Shown: positions 1 to 6,856 of the stretch, one piece after another | Position numbering within the stretch: position 1 is the stretch's first letter | Layout of the letters: every line of letters begins with the position of its first letter | IMG/VR virus record: IMGVR_UViG_3300007515_000003 | Coordinates: 34,824 to 98,823 of that record | Length of the DNA stretch: 64,000 nucleotides | Reading direction: 5' to 3' (one strand) | Source of the DNA: a virus | The notes under the pieces: model-generated | Seen by the model: the letters and a program-made list of their open reading frames with translations, nothing else | What the model was told of the DNA's origin: nothing | Database searches by the model: none | Made by a program: the position numbers and the translations under genes

Positions 1-186
1 TTCATCTGAATCAAGGTAAGATGTCGCGGCTTTCAGGTTGCATTGAAGTGTGTCTATAACTACATAAAGCTCAGTTATTTGCTTTGTTTTTTTATTAAGT
101 TCTAGTTGTAATTTGTTTCCGAATATAGAATCCTCTGGCCACGGTTGATTTCCGCTGCCACTCTCGTCGTCTGGCGTTTTTCGCAT
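1..186 (-). CDS. Partial hypothetical protein (3' end outside window)
   Basis: An uninterrupted 62-codon leftward frame starts with ATG at 186 and leaves the window. It begins MRKTPDDESGSGNQPW and continues with a lysine-rich, possibly coiled segment. I do not recognise the family. It is divergent from the rightward early operon at 583. No clear promoter is seen upstream. It could be a chance frame, but composition and codon use look coding. Confidence 0.55.
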   Translation of the reverse strand, partial: MRKTPDDESGSGNQPWPEDSIFGNKLQLELNKKTKQITELYVVIDTLQCNLKAATSYLDSDE

Positions 187-317
187 ATAGTTATTTACAC
201 GTCGGATTTTTTTTTGATTGGATCATTTGTTGTCCATTTTCGATCGATTTAGATATTGAAAAATACCACCCCCCCTCGAAAACTCAGATGTCGGTACCAT
301 ATTCAATTCACAAAATG

Positions 318-376
318 GGTAGGGTTGCTCCCCCCCCGGGGGGTAAGTTCTTGAGGCCCAACGACTTACAACTTTG
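318..376. repeat. Degenerate stem-loop repeat, copy 1
   Basis: The GC-rich core CTCCCCCCCGGGGGG is followed by the right arm GTAAGTTCTTGA and then a second left arm CAACGACTTAC. The arms match the family at 1429-15121, but the order is scrambled and the left arm before the core is poor. It looks like a decayed or rearranged copy. Confidence 0.5.
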
Positions 377-439
377 TAACGAAAAAAATCTCCCTTAGTA
401 AATGATTACCAAGTGTTTACGCATAAAAAAAAGTCGAGA
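377..439 (+). repeat. Duplicated leader block, copy A
   Basis: TAACGAAAAA, ATCTCCCT, AGTA, TGAT, TTACGCATAAAAAAAAG and TCGAGA occur here in the same order and spacing as at 2055-2117. Both copies lie 150-200 bases upstream of a rightward early gene, suggesting a shared regulatory or leader element or a past duplication. Confidence 0.6.
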
Positions 440-582
440 ATTGGTTTTTGCCCGTTTTTCCTCCGCACGACATGAAAAAAAACTTCTTTTTTTTCTCGTT
501 GAATACCAATGAGTTACGCATATGCTACTGCTTAAAATACGAATAAGCTCGTAAAATGTCAGATTTCTGTCATAATAAGGGT

Positions 583-888
583 ATGAAAATTGAGAAAGAC
601 TTCTCCCACATCGCTGAGGCAATCGCCTTGGCTAACGCCAGCAACAACGCAGTTGCTCCACAGTTCGCTGACTTGCTCGCTGACCTACAAGGTCAAAAGC
701 TTGCCGAAGATTTCACGGTTGAGCATGGCACGCAACACGCTTCAGATGATGAGGTGAAAGCCGAGTTCGTTTCCCTCGATGCAGTCGAGTCCGACAAGGA
801 CGACATCGACGAGAACGACGAGAATCTCGTTGATATGGATTGCGTAAGCGGTTCATTCGCTGACCTTTTCGACACTATCGAAAGCTAA
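583..888 (+). CDS. Acidic early protein, paralogue of 4622-4921
   Basis: Protein of 101 aa, strongly acidic in the C-terminal half. Residues 1-75 are almost identical to the product of 4622-4921, while the last 10-15 residues differ (ending DLFDTIES here). The start at 583 (MKIEKDFSH) is chosen over an in-frame ATG at 556 because the paralogue begins there. CATAAT, a possible -10 element, lies just upstream. The family is unknown; acidic small early phage proteins are often host-inhibitory or DNA-mimic proteins, but nothing here proves that. Confidence 0.85.
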   Translation: MKIEKDFSHIAEAIALANASNNAVAPQFADLLADLQGQKLAEDFTVEHGTQHASDDEVKAEFVSLDAVESDKDDIDENDENLVDMDCVSGSFADLFDTIES

Positions 889-892
889 GAAA

Positions 893-1039
893 ATGGACAT
901 CATAGACCACTGGCTCGACTTGCTCAACTTTGGTTCAGATACCGAGAAGGCTGAAGCCTTTGACCAACTGCAAGCAATGGGCTACTTTACGCCAGACGAT
1001 GAGCCAGAAACTTGGTGGCTCGATTCATCAGCCGAATAA
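893..1039 (+). CDS. Small acidic hypothetical protein
   Basis: A 48 aa frame beginning MDIIDHWLDLLNFG, four bases after the preceding stop. It is acidic and rich in D, E and W, with a C-terminal EPETWWLD segment. Position in a tight rightward operon supports it. No family recognised. Confidence 0.6.
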   Translation: MDIIDHWLDLLNFGSDTEKAEAFDQLQAMGYFTPDDEPETWWLDSSAE

Positions 1040-1070
1040 CTTTAATTAATAATAAAAACACAAAAAAATT

Positions 1071-1223
1071 ATGTTCAGAATAGAATCAATTCCTTTCGCC
1101 TCAAAATCTGGTTGGGTTATCGAATCCATCCCAATGCTGAAGAAGCAAGCTGAGAAGCTTTACCGCTCTCGTGTTGCCAATGCCACAGGAGCAAGACGCT
1201 TTCGCCTTGTCAAAGTTAAATGA
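1071..1223 (+). CDS. Small basic hypothetical protein
   Basis: A 50 aa frame (MFRIESIPFASKSGWVIES..., ending RFRLVKVK). The TGA stop overlaps the ATG of the next frame (ATGA), a sign of translational coupling. Basic C-terminus. Function unknown. Confidence 0.6.
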   Translation: MFRIESIPFASKSGWVIESIPMLKKQAEKLYRSRVANATGARRFRLVKVK

Positions 1224-1339
1224 GTACAACGCAACCAAAAATCCGTCTAAAGGTTTTGTTTACCAAGTCAAGACCTCACAAGGTCAAGCGTAATACTCTA
1301 CCACGCAAGGCCAAACACAAGCAACGCATTACTGCATAA
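1220..1339 (+). CDS. Very basic small protein
   Basis: A 39 aa frame starting in the ATGA overlap with the previous gene. It is rich in K and R (KSRPHKVKRN, RKAKHKQR), so nucleic-acid binding is plausible. No recognised domain. Confidence 0.5.
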   Translation: MSTTQPKIRLKVLFTKSRPHKVKRNTLPRKAKHKQRITA

Positions 1340-1340
1340 G

Positions 1341-1424
1341 ATGATTGAAAGCATACTAATAGCTGGGCTAATACTACTGTTTCCCATTATACTCTGCTCG
1401 CTGAGACCTCACTAAGCTACTGAG
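1341..1424 (+). CDS. Membrane micropeptide at operon end
   Basis: A 27 aa frame, MIESILIAGLILLF followed by a short polar tail, giving one hydrophobic segment. It is the last gene before the stem-loop at 1429. Similar operon-terminal membrane peptides occur at 2849, 6200, 6554, 10045 and 15207, which supports it despite its size. Confidence 0.5.
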
Positions 1425-1428
1425 TAGC

Positions 1429-1475
1429 AAAGACTTACGAGCCGGCCGGCAGCCCCTGTATACGTAACTCGTTGG
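1429..1475. repeat. Stem-loop repeat, copy 2
   Basis: Left arm CAAAGACTTACG and right arm CGTAACTCGTTGG enclose a GC-rich core with GCCGGCCGGC. It sits directly after an operon-terminal membrane peptide and 55 bases before a promoter cassette, and could act as terminator or processing site. Confidence 0.8.
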
Positions 1476-1529
1476 TACTCATGCCCTTAGCATACGAGTA
1501 TAGTGCAAAACATTAGTTGAATCTTAGCC

Positions 1530-1558
1530 TTGACAAATGGCTCTTTCTGTGGTATCTT
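1530..1558 (+). promoter_or_regulatory. Early promoter, leaderless type
   Basis: TTGACA, 17 bases, TATCTT; ATG begins 7 bases after the -10, about where transcription should start. The upstream block GTGCAAAACATTAG is shared with the promoters at 4359 and 5360. Confidence 0.8.
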
Positions 1559-1564
1559 ATAGGT

Positions 1565-1981
1565 ATGAATAACAATAAGAACATAAACCTAGATGTGTTG
1601 AAGATAGTACTGGATGCAACCACTCCAGCCAACCTTGCGAAGATAAATGTTTCGGGTGACTTCAATCTAGTACCAACGCCATTGACTCGTGACCAAGCCT
1701 GTGCAGCTAAGCGTATGCACGCACGCTGGCAAGCTCACACTACTGGCAACACCTATGTGCTTTATGTTCAGAACAGAACTTGCGACCATGCCTTTAGGGT
1801 AGTAGGTCACGGCAAGAACCCTTGGCAGGCTGTGCTACGCTACTACAAGGGTCTTGATAACAAGGGCAGTTGGATATGGCAATGCACTAAGGTGGTTGCA
1901 GTATACTCTTGCGTATGTGACAAGTCCACTCAGGCAGGCGATCTGCTCGCTGGTCAAGCTCAAGACAGAGCTCCTTGGTAG
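1565..1981 (+). CDS. Hypothetical early protein
   Basis: Protein of 138 aa, MNNNKNINLDVLKIVLD and so on. The start at 1565 is chosen because the promoter's -10 ends 6 bases before it, so an upstream in-frame ATG at 1517 would not be transcribed. It contains a basic W/H/R region (KRMHARWQAH) and four cysteines. No family recognised. The stop is immediately followed by the stem-loop at 1982. Confidence 0.8.
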   Translation: MNNNKNINLDVLKIVLDATTPANLAKINVSGDFNLVPTPLTRDQACAAKRMHARWQAHTTGNTYVLYVQNRTCDHAFRVVGHGKNPWQAVLRYYKGLDNKGSWIWQCTKVVAVYSCVCDKSTQAGDLLAGQAQDRAPW

Positions 1982-2031
1982 TCAAGGACTTACGCCACCG
2001 GCCCCCTCCGGGCGGGCCCCCTATGTCCTTG
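1982..2031. repeat. Stem-loop repeat, copy 3
   Basis: Left arm TCAAGGACTTACG, right arm ATGTCCTTGG, core with GGCCCCCTCCGGGCGGGCCCC. It starts one base after a stop codon. Confidence 0.8.
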
Positions 2032-2054
2032 GTGCTCAGCAGGTTACAGTTTTT

Positions 2055-2117
2055 TAACGAAAAATATCTCCCTAAGTACTTGATGCTCTGTTAGTTACGC
2101 ATAAAAAAAAGTCGAGA
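2055..2117 (+). repeat. Duplicated leader block, copy B
   Basis: Same ordered blocks as 377-439 (TAACGAAAAA, ATCTCCCT, TTACGCATAAAAAAAAG, TCGAGA). A TTCTGTCATAAT motif follows further downstream in both cases. Confidence 0.6.
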
Positions 2118-2303
2118 TGAGATTTTTTCCGCAATTACATAAAAAAAAGTTAAAAAAAAATGCATTTTCTTCTCGCTGATAATCAACAACTTAGGACAAT
2201 AATCTTCTCTTTTGAAAAAAAAGCTCGTCTTTTCGTCAAATTCTGTCATAATGGGAACCATAGACAATCGAGAAAGACTTTAACCCAAAAACCAAAAAAA
2301 ATT

Positions 2304-2537
2304 ATGCACGGCATTACAATACTAATTCACGAATTCAACTCCTTTGTTTCTGTCAAGATTCTAGATGGAGGCTTGTTTCCACGAGTCCGCACAACTGGAC
2401 GCCTTGACGGATTGTACAAGATTCTCAAAAATGAGCTTGCCCACTTCAAGGAAATGGGAATCGAAGTTTCCTTCGCTCGAAAGAACGCAGGAAAGTTTGG
2501 CGGTATCAAATGGAAAGACATTGCGAAACTTCGCTAA
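2304..2537 (+). CDS. Hypothetical early protein
   Basis: Protein of 77 aa from ATG 2304 (MHGITILIHEFNSF). The longer frame back to 2160 runs through an A-rich leader and is not used. Basic C-terminal half (ARKNAGKFGGIKWKDI). A leader of about 60 bases with a CATAAT -10-like box lies upstream, similar to the one before 583. Family unknown. Confidence 0.75.
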   Translation: MHGITILIHEFNSFVSVKILDGGLFPRVRTTGRLDGLYKILKNELAHFKEMGIEVSFARKNAGKFGGIKWKDIAKLR

Positions 2538-2545
2538 AAAAACCC

Positions 2546-2574
2546 TTGACAAAAACCACTTTTTAGAATAAAAT
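2546..2574 (+). promoter_or_regulatory. Early promoter
   Basis: TTGACA, 17 bases, TAAAAT; ATG is 11 bases after the -10, so a leader of only a few bases is predicted. Preceded by an A-tract. Confidence 0.75.
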
Positions 2575-2585
2575 AATAGAATAAA

Positions 2586-2840
2586 ATGATAGAAATTACA
2601 TACATCCTCCACAATCTAGATCGAGATGGCAATCGTTTAGACATTAAAAACCAACTCTTGCGAAAAGATATGTTTGAGAACGAGCAAGCTTGCTTTGATG
2701 CTTGGGCTTACTTAAAAGATCGAACAGAAGTTGAGATTCGCTCGACTAGAGAATTGACCCAAGAAGAGGTTGACCTTAAAGTCGCAACCGCTCGCAGAAT
2801 TGCCTCCGATTATCGCCCCGGCGTTTATAACGGAGATTAA
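2586..2840 (+). CDS. Hypothetical early protein
   Basis: Protein of 84 aa (MIEITYILHNLDRDG...). Beta-type N-terminus, then an acidic central segment with EVDLKVATARR. It has its own promoter, and the next small gene follows after 8 bases. No family recognised. Confidence 0.8.
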   Translation: MIEITYILHNLDRDGNRLDIKNQLLRKDMFENEQACFDAWAYLKDRTEVEIRSTRELTQEEVDLKVATARRIASDYRPGVYNGD

Positions 2841-2848
2841 ACAAACTA

Positions 2849-2935
2849 ATGACTGATCTAATCATAATGTTGCTCGCCTTGCTTGTGGTCACCAATCTGT
2901 GGTGTTGCTTGGTTTGGCTGATATCGGGTTCCTAA
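2849..2935 (+). CDS. Membrane micropeptide at operon end
   Basis: A 28 aa frame, MTDLIIMLLALLVV then NLWCCLVWLISGS, almost wholly hydrophobic. It is the last gene before the stem-loop at 2948. Confidence 0.5.
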   Translation: MTDLIIMLLALLVVTNLWCCLVWLISGS

Positions 2936-2947
2936 GCCCCTAATAAC

Positions 2948-2995
2948 CAAAGACTTACGCGCCGGCGGCGTCCCCCCGTCTCCGTAAGTCCTTGA
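2948..2995. repeat. Stem-loop repeat, copy 4
   Basis: Left arm CCAAAGACTTACG, right arm CGTAAGTCCTTGA, core GCCGGCGGCGTCCCCCCG. The arms are nearly perfect complements. Confidence 0.85.
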
Positions 2996-3045
2996 ATGGC
3001 AATAGGTTACAGAGTAAAAAAAGTGAAAAAAAGTGAAAAAAAAAC

Positions 3046-3074
3046 TTGACTTTCTCTGCTTTCTGTGCTATTGT
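3046..3074 (+). promoter_or_regulatory. Early promoter, leaderless type
   Basis: TTGACT, 17 bases, TATTGT, then ATAGGT directly before ATG at 3081. A-tracts upstream resemble an UP element. Confidence 0.8.
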
Positions 3075-3080
3075 ATAGGT

Positions 3081-3260
3081 ATGATTAAGATTGAAAAAGA
3101 CGATATCGTTCTCGACCGTTTCGGCGGTTTGTTTGTTGTGCTTGGCACAATCCAAAGCGGAGAGCTTGCAGAAGTTCGCCGTTGGGGAAGTTCCCAAATC
3201 TTTCACCTTGTCGTCGGCGACTTCGGCGACTCTCGTGGGCTTCGTAAAGTCGTGCAATAA
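3081..3260 (+). CDS. Small early protein, SH3-like look
   Basis: Protein of 59 aa from ATG 3081 (MIKIEKDDIVLDRFGG), fixed by the promoter fused to this codon. Alternating hydrophobic residues suggest a small beta-barrel. The N-terminus resembles that of the 4394 gene (MIKNKDVVVDRRGR), so they may be distant paralogues. Function unknown. Confidence 0.8.
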   Translation: MIKIEKDDIVLDRFGGLFVVLGTIQSGELAEVRRWGSSQIFHLVVGDFGDSRGLRKVVQ

Positions 3261-3297
3261 GGCACAAACAAAAGTAGAATAATGCAAAAGAAAAAGC

Positions 3298-3326
3298 TTG
3301 CAATTATCGCAAAACTGGTTTAGTAT
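3298..3326 (+). promoter_or_regulatory. Early promoter, leaderless type
   Basis: TTGCAA, 17 bases, TAGTAT, then ATAGGT and ATG at 3333. Confidence 0.7.
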
Positions 3327-3332
3327 ATAGGT

Positions 3333-3608
3333 ATGATTAAGATAAAAAAAGACTTCTGGACACAGAAAAATGTCCCCATGATTCACTTTCGCCAAGCGAA
3401 AATCCAAATGACCCTTGCCAATGGCGATAAGCTTGGCACGGTTCAAACTTTGCCGTTCCAAAAGAACGCACCAAGCAAAGGGCAATGGTTCGCCAAGGTT
3501 TCTGATGTTTGGGATGTCGCAGACATTTCTTTCCGTGATCTTGGCGTACAGTCTTGCGTTGCTCCAAAAGGTCACATCGCTTGGAATCTCGTAGGAAAGG
3601 GAGTTTAA
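3333..3608 (+). CDS. Hypothetical early protein
   Basis: Protein of 91 aa (MIKIKKDFWTQKNVPMIHF...). The N-terminal MIKIKKD resembles other early genes here whose starts are fused to the promoter (MIKIEKD, MIKNKD, MIKRKT), so this small segment is shared along with the promoter. Family unknown. TAATG overlap with the next gene. Confidence 0.8.
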   Translation: MIKIKKDFWTQKNVPMIHFRQAKIQMTLANGDKLGTVQTLPFQKNAPSKGQWFAKVSDVWDVADISFRDLGVQSCVAPKGHIAWNLVGKGV

Positions 3609-3838
3609 TGTTAAAAAGATTCTTTTTTCAAACTCTTTTACGAACTCGCTACTTTGTGGGCTTTTCAAAGGTGAAATACTTTTGGAGCTTAAAATCTGCC
3701 GAGGACTTCGCAAGAAATTGCAAAGATCTTGGAAAAACAACTGTCTGGCGTAAAGATCACAAAAGAATGTTTACTCACAACAATCTTGTCGATTACTCAC
3801 TCCACGAGGACGCAAAAAACTTTTCAACCTATCACTAA
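3608..3838 (+). CDS. Hypothetical basic protein
   Basis: Protein of 76 aa (MLKRFFFQTLLRTRYFVGF...). The start overlaps the previous stop (TAATG). Basic, aromatic N-terminus; no domain recognised. Confidence 0.7.
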   Translation: MLKRFFFQTLLRTRYFVGFSKVKYFWSLKSAEDFARNCKDLGKTTVWRKDHKRMFTHNNLVDYSLHEDAKNFSTYH

Positions 3839-3846
3839 AAAAACGC

Positions 3847-3875
3847 TTGACAAAAACGCAAAAATCTGACAAAAT
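3847..3875 (+). promoter_or_regulatory. Early promoter, leaderless type
   Basis: TTGACA, 17 bases, CAAAAT, 6 bases, ATG at 3882; preceded by an A-tract. Confidence 0.75.
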
Positions 3876-3881
3876 AAAAGC

Positions 3882-4052
3882 ATGATTAGAATAATTCAAA
3901 ACCCAAATCTCAAAAACTGGTTTTCTCTCATTAGTGGCGAAACGCTACTTGACCAAATCAAGGGAAAAGCTAACGCATTGAAAATCGCTCGCAAGATTGC
4001 AAGAGCCGAAGGCAAAATGATTTCCGAAGAGTTTAACGCAAACAAAAAATAG
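3882..4052 (+). CDS. Small basic early protein
   Basis: Protein of 56 aa (MIRIIQNPNLKNWFSLISGE...), with a basic helix (KIARKIARAEGK). Start fixed by the adjacent promoter. Function unknown. Confidence 0.7.
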   Translation: MIRIIQNPNLKNWFSLISGETLLDQIKGKANALKIARKIARAEGKMISEEFNANKK

Positions 4053-4054
4053 AA

Positions 4055-4252
4055 ATGTACATTCCACAAACTCCAGCACTAATTGATGCAAAAATTGCAC
4101 AAAAGAAAAAAGCCCTTTCCGAGTGGAAGGAAAAACTGAATAAGTCACGCAAACAGTCGTTTCTTGTAGCTAGAGCCTTGCAGGTCAAAACGCTAGAAGA
4201 AGAACTGCAAACACTGCGAGCGGTTCGAGCGGTACGGCTCACAAGGTGCTAA
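4055..4252 (+). CDS. Small coiled-coil-like protein
   Basis: Protein of 65 aa (MYIPQTPALIDAKIAQKKK...). Heptad-like K/E/L pattern through residues 10-55 suggests a helical hairpin or coiled coil. It is the last gene before the stem-loop at 4256. No family recognised. Confidence 0.7.
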   Translation: MYIPQTPALIDAKIAQKKKALSEWKEKLNKSRKQSFLVARALQVKTLEEELQTLRAVRAVRLTRC

Positions 4253-4255
4253 TAG

Positions 4256-4304
4256 TCAACGACTTACGCGCCGGCGGGCCCCCGGCGTTAGCGTAACTCA
4301 TTGA
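4256..4304. repeat. Stem-loop repeat, copy 5
   Basis: Left arm TCAACGACTTACG, right arm CGTAACTCATTGA, core CGCCGGCGGGCCCCCGGCG, itself self-complementary, so the whole element can form one long hairpin. Core and right side are almost identical to copy 6 at 5257. Confidence 0.85.
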
Positions 4305-4358
4305 AGACCAAGGAGTTAACGTGAGAGAATCGTGCAAAACATTAGTTGAAAGTTAGCC

Positions 4359-4387
4359 TTGACAAACAGGTGTTTCTGTGGTATAGT
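4359..4387 (+). promoter_or_regulatory. Early promoter, leaderless type (cassette)
   Basis: TTGACA, 17 bases, TATAGT, ATAGGT, ATG at 4394. The ~90 bases from the stem-loop to this promoter are duplicated at 5271-5397. Confidence 0.85.
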
Positions 4388-4393
4388 ATAGGT

Positions 4394-4567
4394 ATGATTA
4401 AAAACAAAGATGTAGTAGTAGACCGCAGAGGTCGCATTTTTCAAGTTGTCGATGCAGACTTTAAGACTGACCGACTAGGCAAACAAATCCTTTGCCGTTT
4501 GTACCGTTCGCAAAAGCGTTTCGCTTTCATGCCTTGGCAGGTAAAAAAGCATCCGTTTTTCTCTTGA
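4394..4567 (+). CDS. Small basic early protein
   Basis: Protein of 57 aa (MIKNKDVVVDRRGRIFQVVD...). Beta-rich and basic; possibly a distant paralogue of the 3081 product. Start set by the promoter. Function unknown. Confidence 0.8.
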   Translation: MIKNKDVVVDRRGRIFQVVDADFKTDRLGKQILCRLYRSQKRFAFMPWQVKKHPFFS

Positions 4568-4586
4568 AAATAATTGAAAAAAAAAC

Positions 4587-4615
4587 TTGACTTTTCCTTA
4601 AAAATAGATTAAATT
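4587..4615 (+). promoter_or_regulatory. Early promoter, leaderless type
   Basis: TTGACT, 17 bases, TAAATT, 6 bases, ATG at 4622; A-tract upstream. Confidence 0.75.
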
Positions 4616-4621
4616 GTAGAT

Positions 4622-4921
4622 ATGAAAATTGAAAAAGACCTCTCTCACATCGCCGAAGCTGTCGCTTTGGCTAACGCCAACGGAAACAAAGTTTCCGACC
4701 AGTTCGCTGACTTGCTCGCCGACCTACAAGGTCAAAAGCTTGCCGAAGACTTTACGGTTGAGCATGGAACGCAACACGCTTCAGATGATGAAGTGAAAGC
4801 CGAGTTCGTTTCTCTCGATGCAGTTGAAAATGACAACGAAGACGACGATTTCGACAATGATGAAAACCTCGTTGACATGAGTCAAATCTCTGGCTCGATG
4901 CGTGAAATCTTTGGAGAGTAA
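4622..4921 (+). CDS. Acidic early protein, paralogue of 583-888
   Basis: Protein of 99 aa, nearly identical to the 583-888 product over residues 1-75 (MKIEKDLSHIAEAVALAN...), including long DNA identity. The C-terminal tail is different (SGSMREIFGE). This is a recent duplication inside the early region. Its own leaderless promoter shows where translation starts. Unknown function; strongly acidic C-terminal half. Confidence 0.85.
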   Translation: MKIEKDLSHIAEAVALANANGNKVSDQFADLLADLQGQKLAEDFTVEHGTQHASDDEVKAEFVSLDAVENDNEDDDFDNDENLVDMSQISGSMREIFGE

Positions 4922-4928
4922 AAAAATT

Positions 4929-5264
4929 ATGAGAAAAGTCACAGAACAAATCAAGCAAGCCTTTGAGCAAGGCGAATCTAAAAAAGTCGGAAACACCGAG
5001 ACGGATGGAACAAGCGTTTTCTTGCATGGGAATGAAATTGTTCGCCGTGATGTGAGCGGTTTGGTCTTTGCTACGCTCGCAGGTTGGAACACTCCAACCA
5101 CGAGAGAAAGAGTCAACGGAATCACAGGAATGGGCTTTCATCAGGTCAACCATCAGGCTTGCCTAAATGGTGAACCGATTGACTCATCCGACTGGTTCGT
5201 CAAGACTGCTCAAGGTGATTCGCAAGCGTTGCCACCACCGCCTAAGTCACTGACTGTCAGCTAG
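4929..5264 (+). CDS. Hypothetical protein
   Basis: Protein of 111 aa from ATG 4929 (MRKVTEQIKQAFEQG...), 7 bases after the preceding stop. Helical N-terminus, then a region with FLHGNEIVRRD and FATLAGWNTPTTRERVN, which recalls small phage proteins that deal with gp5.5-like or mRNA targets, but I cannot assign it. Its 3' end enters the stem-loop at 5257. Confidence 0.75.
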   Translation: MRKVTEQIKQAFEQGESKKVGNTETDGTSVFLHGNEIVRRDVSGLVFATLAGWNTPTTRERVNGITGMGFHQVNHQACLNGEPIDSSDWFVKTAQGDSQALPPPPKSLTVS

Positions 5265-5305
5265 TTACGGGCCGGCGGGCCCCCGGCGTTAGCGTAACTC
5301 ATTGA
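5257..5305. repeat. Stem-loop repeat, copy 6
   Basis: Left arm TCAGCTAGTTACG, right arm CGTAACTCATTGA, GC core GGCCGGCGGGCCCCCGGCG. The left arm overlaps the last codons of the preceding gene. Confidence 0.85.
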
Positions 5306-5359
5306 AAACCAAGGAGTTAGCGCGAGAGAATTGTGCAAAACGTTAAGCGAATCTTAGCC

Positions 5360-5388
5360 TTGACAAAAGGGCTTTTCTGTGGTATTGT
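5360..5388 (+). promoter_or_regulatory. Early promoter, leaderless type (cassette)
   Basis: TTGACA, 17 bases, TATTGT, ATAGGT, ATG at 5395. Second copy of the stem-loop plus promoter cassette seen at 4256-4394. Confidence 0.85.
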
Positions 5389-5394
5389 ATAGGT

Positions 5395-5895
5395 ATGATT
5401 AAGAGAAAAACTAAAGCTTTCGTTTTTGACTTTGACGACACTCTTGCGTTCACCGATGCAAGAGTTCATGTGCTGAGTCGGTTCAAGAGTCAAGTGGTCG
5501 CAAGCTTGACCCCTAAACAGTTCAATGATGTAAAATTAAAGGAAGGCGAAAGCTTCGACTTCTCAGACTTCGACAGGGCAAGCTTTATCCGTGACGGCAA
5601 ACCAAGCAAGCTAATTGACTTGGCAAAAGATGTTTTTGAAGAAGGGCATTCTGTGTTTATCTTAACTGCTCGCAACGATTGCGTTTCTTCTGCGATTGCT
5701 GAATGGCTTACAGACTTCGGCATTGTTGCCAGAGAAGTCCATTGCGTAGGCGAAAAAGATACAGACATTGCAAAAGCAAAAAGACAAGTCTTGCTTGCAA
5801 TCATTGAAAACTTTGACAAGGTTTGGTTTTTCGATGATGATGCTCGAAACATTGAGCTTGCCCAAGAGCTAAACCTTAAAGCTAAAAAAGTGTAA
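5395..5895 (+). CDS. HAD-superfamily phosphatase-like protein
   Basis: Protein of 166 aa. HAD motif I is FDFDDTL (residues 10-16, nucleophile and acid aspartates), motif II FILTAR near residue 90, lysine further on, and motif IV WFFDDD near residue 144. The short cap and size fit small phage HAD phosphatases or the phosphatase half of polynucleotide kinase-phosphatase. The substrate cannot be told from sequence. It lies between two small genes in a rightward operon with its own leaderless promoter. Confidence 0.85.
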   Translation: MIKRKTKAFVFDFDDTLAFTDARVHVLSRFKSQVVASLTPKQFNDVKLKEGESFDFSDFDRASFIRDGKPSKLIDLAKDVFEEGHSVFILTARNDCVSSAIAEWLTDFGIVAREVHCVGEKDTDIAKAKRQVLLAIIENFDKVWFFDDDARNIELAQELNLKAKKV

Positions 5896-5903
5896 AAATT
5901 ACC

Positions 5904-6026
5904 ATGAATAAAACAAAACTTGCAAAGATAATGAAAGCCAAAGGCAAAAAGAATGTTTTCGCTAAACTGATAGAAATGCAAAAAAAGTTACAGAAAAGGC
6001 TTGACAAAAATCAGAAAAAAGACTAG
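5904..6026 (+). CDS. Lysine-rich small protein
   Basis: A 40 aa frame (MNKTKLAKIMKAKGKKNVF...), extremely basic. The next gene's promoter -35 and -10 lie within its last codons. Possibly nucleic-acid binding; unknown. Confidence 0.5.
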   Translation: MNKTKLAKIMKAKGKKNVFAKLIEMQKKLQKRLDKNQKKD

Positions 6027-6029
6027 TAT
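6001..6029 (+). promoter_or_regulatory. Early promoter, leaderless type
   Basis: TTGACA, 17 bases, TAGTAT, 6 bases, ATG at 6036. Located inside the end of the preceding gene. Confidence 0.7.
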
Positions 6030-6035
6030 AGAGGC

Positions 6036-6200
6036 ATGATTAAACAAGAAATCGAAAGACTCGTTTCCGTTTTGCAGGCATTGACCTTGCAAAAGTTGGA
6101 AGCAATTAGAAACGGCAAGCAAAGAGAAGCTTTGCAAATCCAATCGGTGCAGGTTGACATCGACAACAAAATCCAAGACCTAGAAAGGCAACTTTCTTAA
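6036..6200 (+). CDS. Small coiled-coil protein
   Basis: Protein of 54 aa (MIKQEIERLVSVLQAL...), with helical heptads throughout. The TAA stop overlaps the ATG of the next gene. No family recognised. Confidence 0.65.
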   Translation: MIKQEIERLVSVLQALTLQKLEAIRNGKQREALQIQSVQVDIDNKIQDLERQLS

Positions 6201-6280
6201 TGGAAATTGGAATCATTTTACTCGTTACCTTTTGCCTCGCAGGCTTGAGGGAAGCAATAAGCCCAACACTGAAAAAATAA
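6200..6280 (+). CDS. Membrane micropeptide
   Basis: A 26 aa frame (MEIGIILLVTFCLAGL, then a short polar tail). One hydrophobic segment; TAATG overlap with the previous gene and direct abutment with the next. Confidence 0.5.
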   Translation: MEIGIILLVTFCLAGLREAISPTLKK

Positions 6281-6544
6281 ATGAAACACTTTGAAATCTT
6301 AAAAGTCGGAGTTTCGCCAGAAAGGCGTTTCCTTCAAAAAACCATGAGCGGAGCAAATTGGACAAATCAGTGGCACGCTCACAAGTTTCTCAAGCTAGAT
6401 GAAGCAAAGCAAGAGGCTGACAGTCACGAGAATGTTGTCATAATCTGGGTTGATGAATCAATCCACAGCGGAGCAAATTGGGGCGAAGTAAATCCCGATT
6501 GCTCGCCAGACTTCGCTCGCCAGAGAATCGTTTCAACTCAATAA
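6281..6544 (+). CDS. Hypothetical protein with internal SGANW repeat
   Basis: Protein of 87 aa. The motif SGANWT/SGANWG occurs twice (residues ~23 and ~62), both at DNA level as an agcggagcaaattgg-type block, hinting at an internal duplication. The start abuts the previous stop. Function unknown. Confidence 0.75.
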   Translation: MKHFEILKVGVSPERRFLQKTMSGANWTNQWHAHKFLKLDEAKQEADSHENVVIIWVDESIHSGANWGEVNPDCSPDFARQRIVSTQ

Positions 6545-6553
6545 AATAAACTA

Positions 6554-6664
6554 ATGAGAGAATATAGAAATCTAATCATCTGCGGAATCTTATACTGCGC
6601 AGTCGCCACGCTAATGGTCGCAGGGTTTTACCTTGGTTGCCTTCTCAGCGTCGCAACTAACTGA
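6554..6664 (+). CDS. Membrane micropeptide at operon end
   Basis: A 36 aa frame, MREYRNLIICGILYCAVATL then a second hydrophobic run ending LLSVATN. Last gene before the stem-loop at 6668. Confidence 0.55.
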   Translation: MREYRNLIICGILYCAVATLMVAGFYLGCLLSVATN

Positions 6665-6667
6665 TTG

Positions 6668-6715
6668 CCAAAGAGTTACGCTTGGCCGGGCTCCCCCCTA
6701 AGTCATAAGTCGTTG
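6668..6715. repeat. Stem-loop repeat, copy 7
   Basis: Left arm CCAAAGAGTTACG, right arm CATAAGTCGTTGA, core TTGGCCGGGCTCCCCC. Confidence 0.8.
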
Positions 6716-6856
6716 ATACTCATACTGTTATGACCCAGAATGATTCGAGATGAATATTTGACCCTATTTGGCTTCAAAAATCAAGTAATTTCTCTATTTC
6801 TATTTAATTGATTATCAATAGTTTATAACTATTTTTATTCATTTGTAAAAAAGTGT

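Larger units (their letters stand above)
187..582. other. Intergenic region between divergent genes
   Basis: About 400 bases without a convincing gene. It holds a degenerate copy of the GC-rich stem-loop repeat, the first copy of a duplicated leader block, and long A- and T-tracts. A single repeat arm (CCAATGAGTTACGC) is also visible near 505-520. It probably contains the early promoter(s) for the operon starting at 583. Confidence 0.6.
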
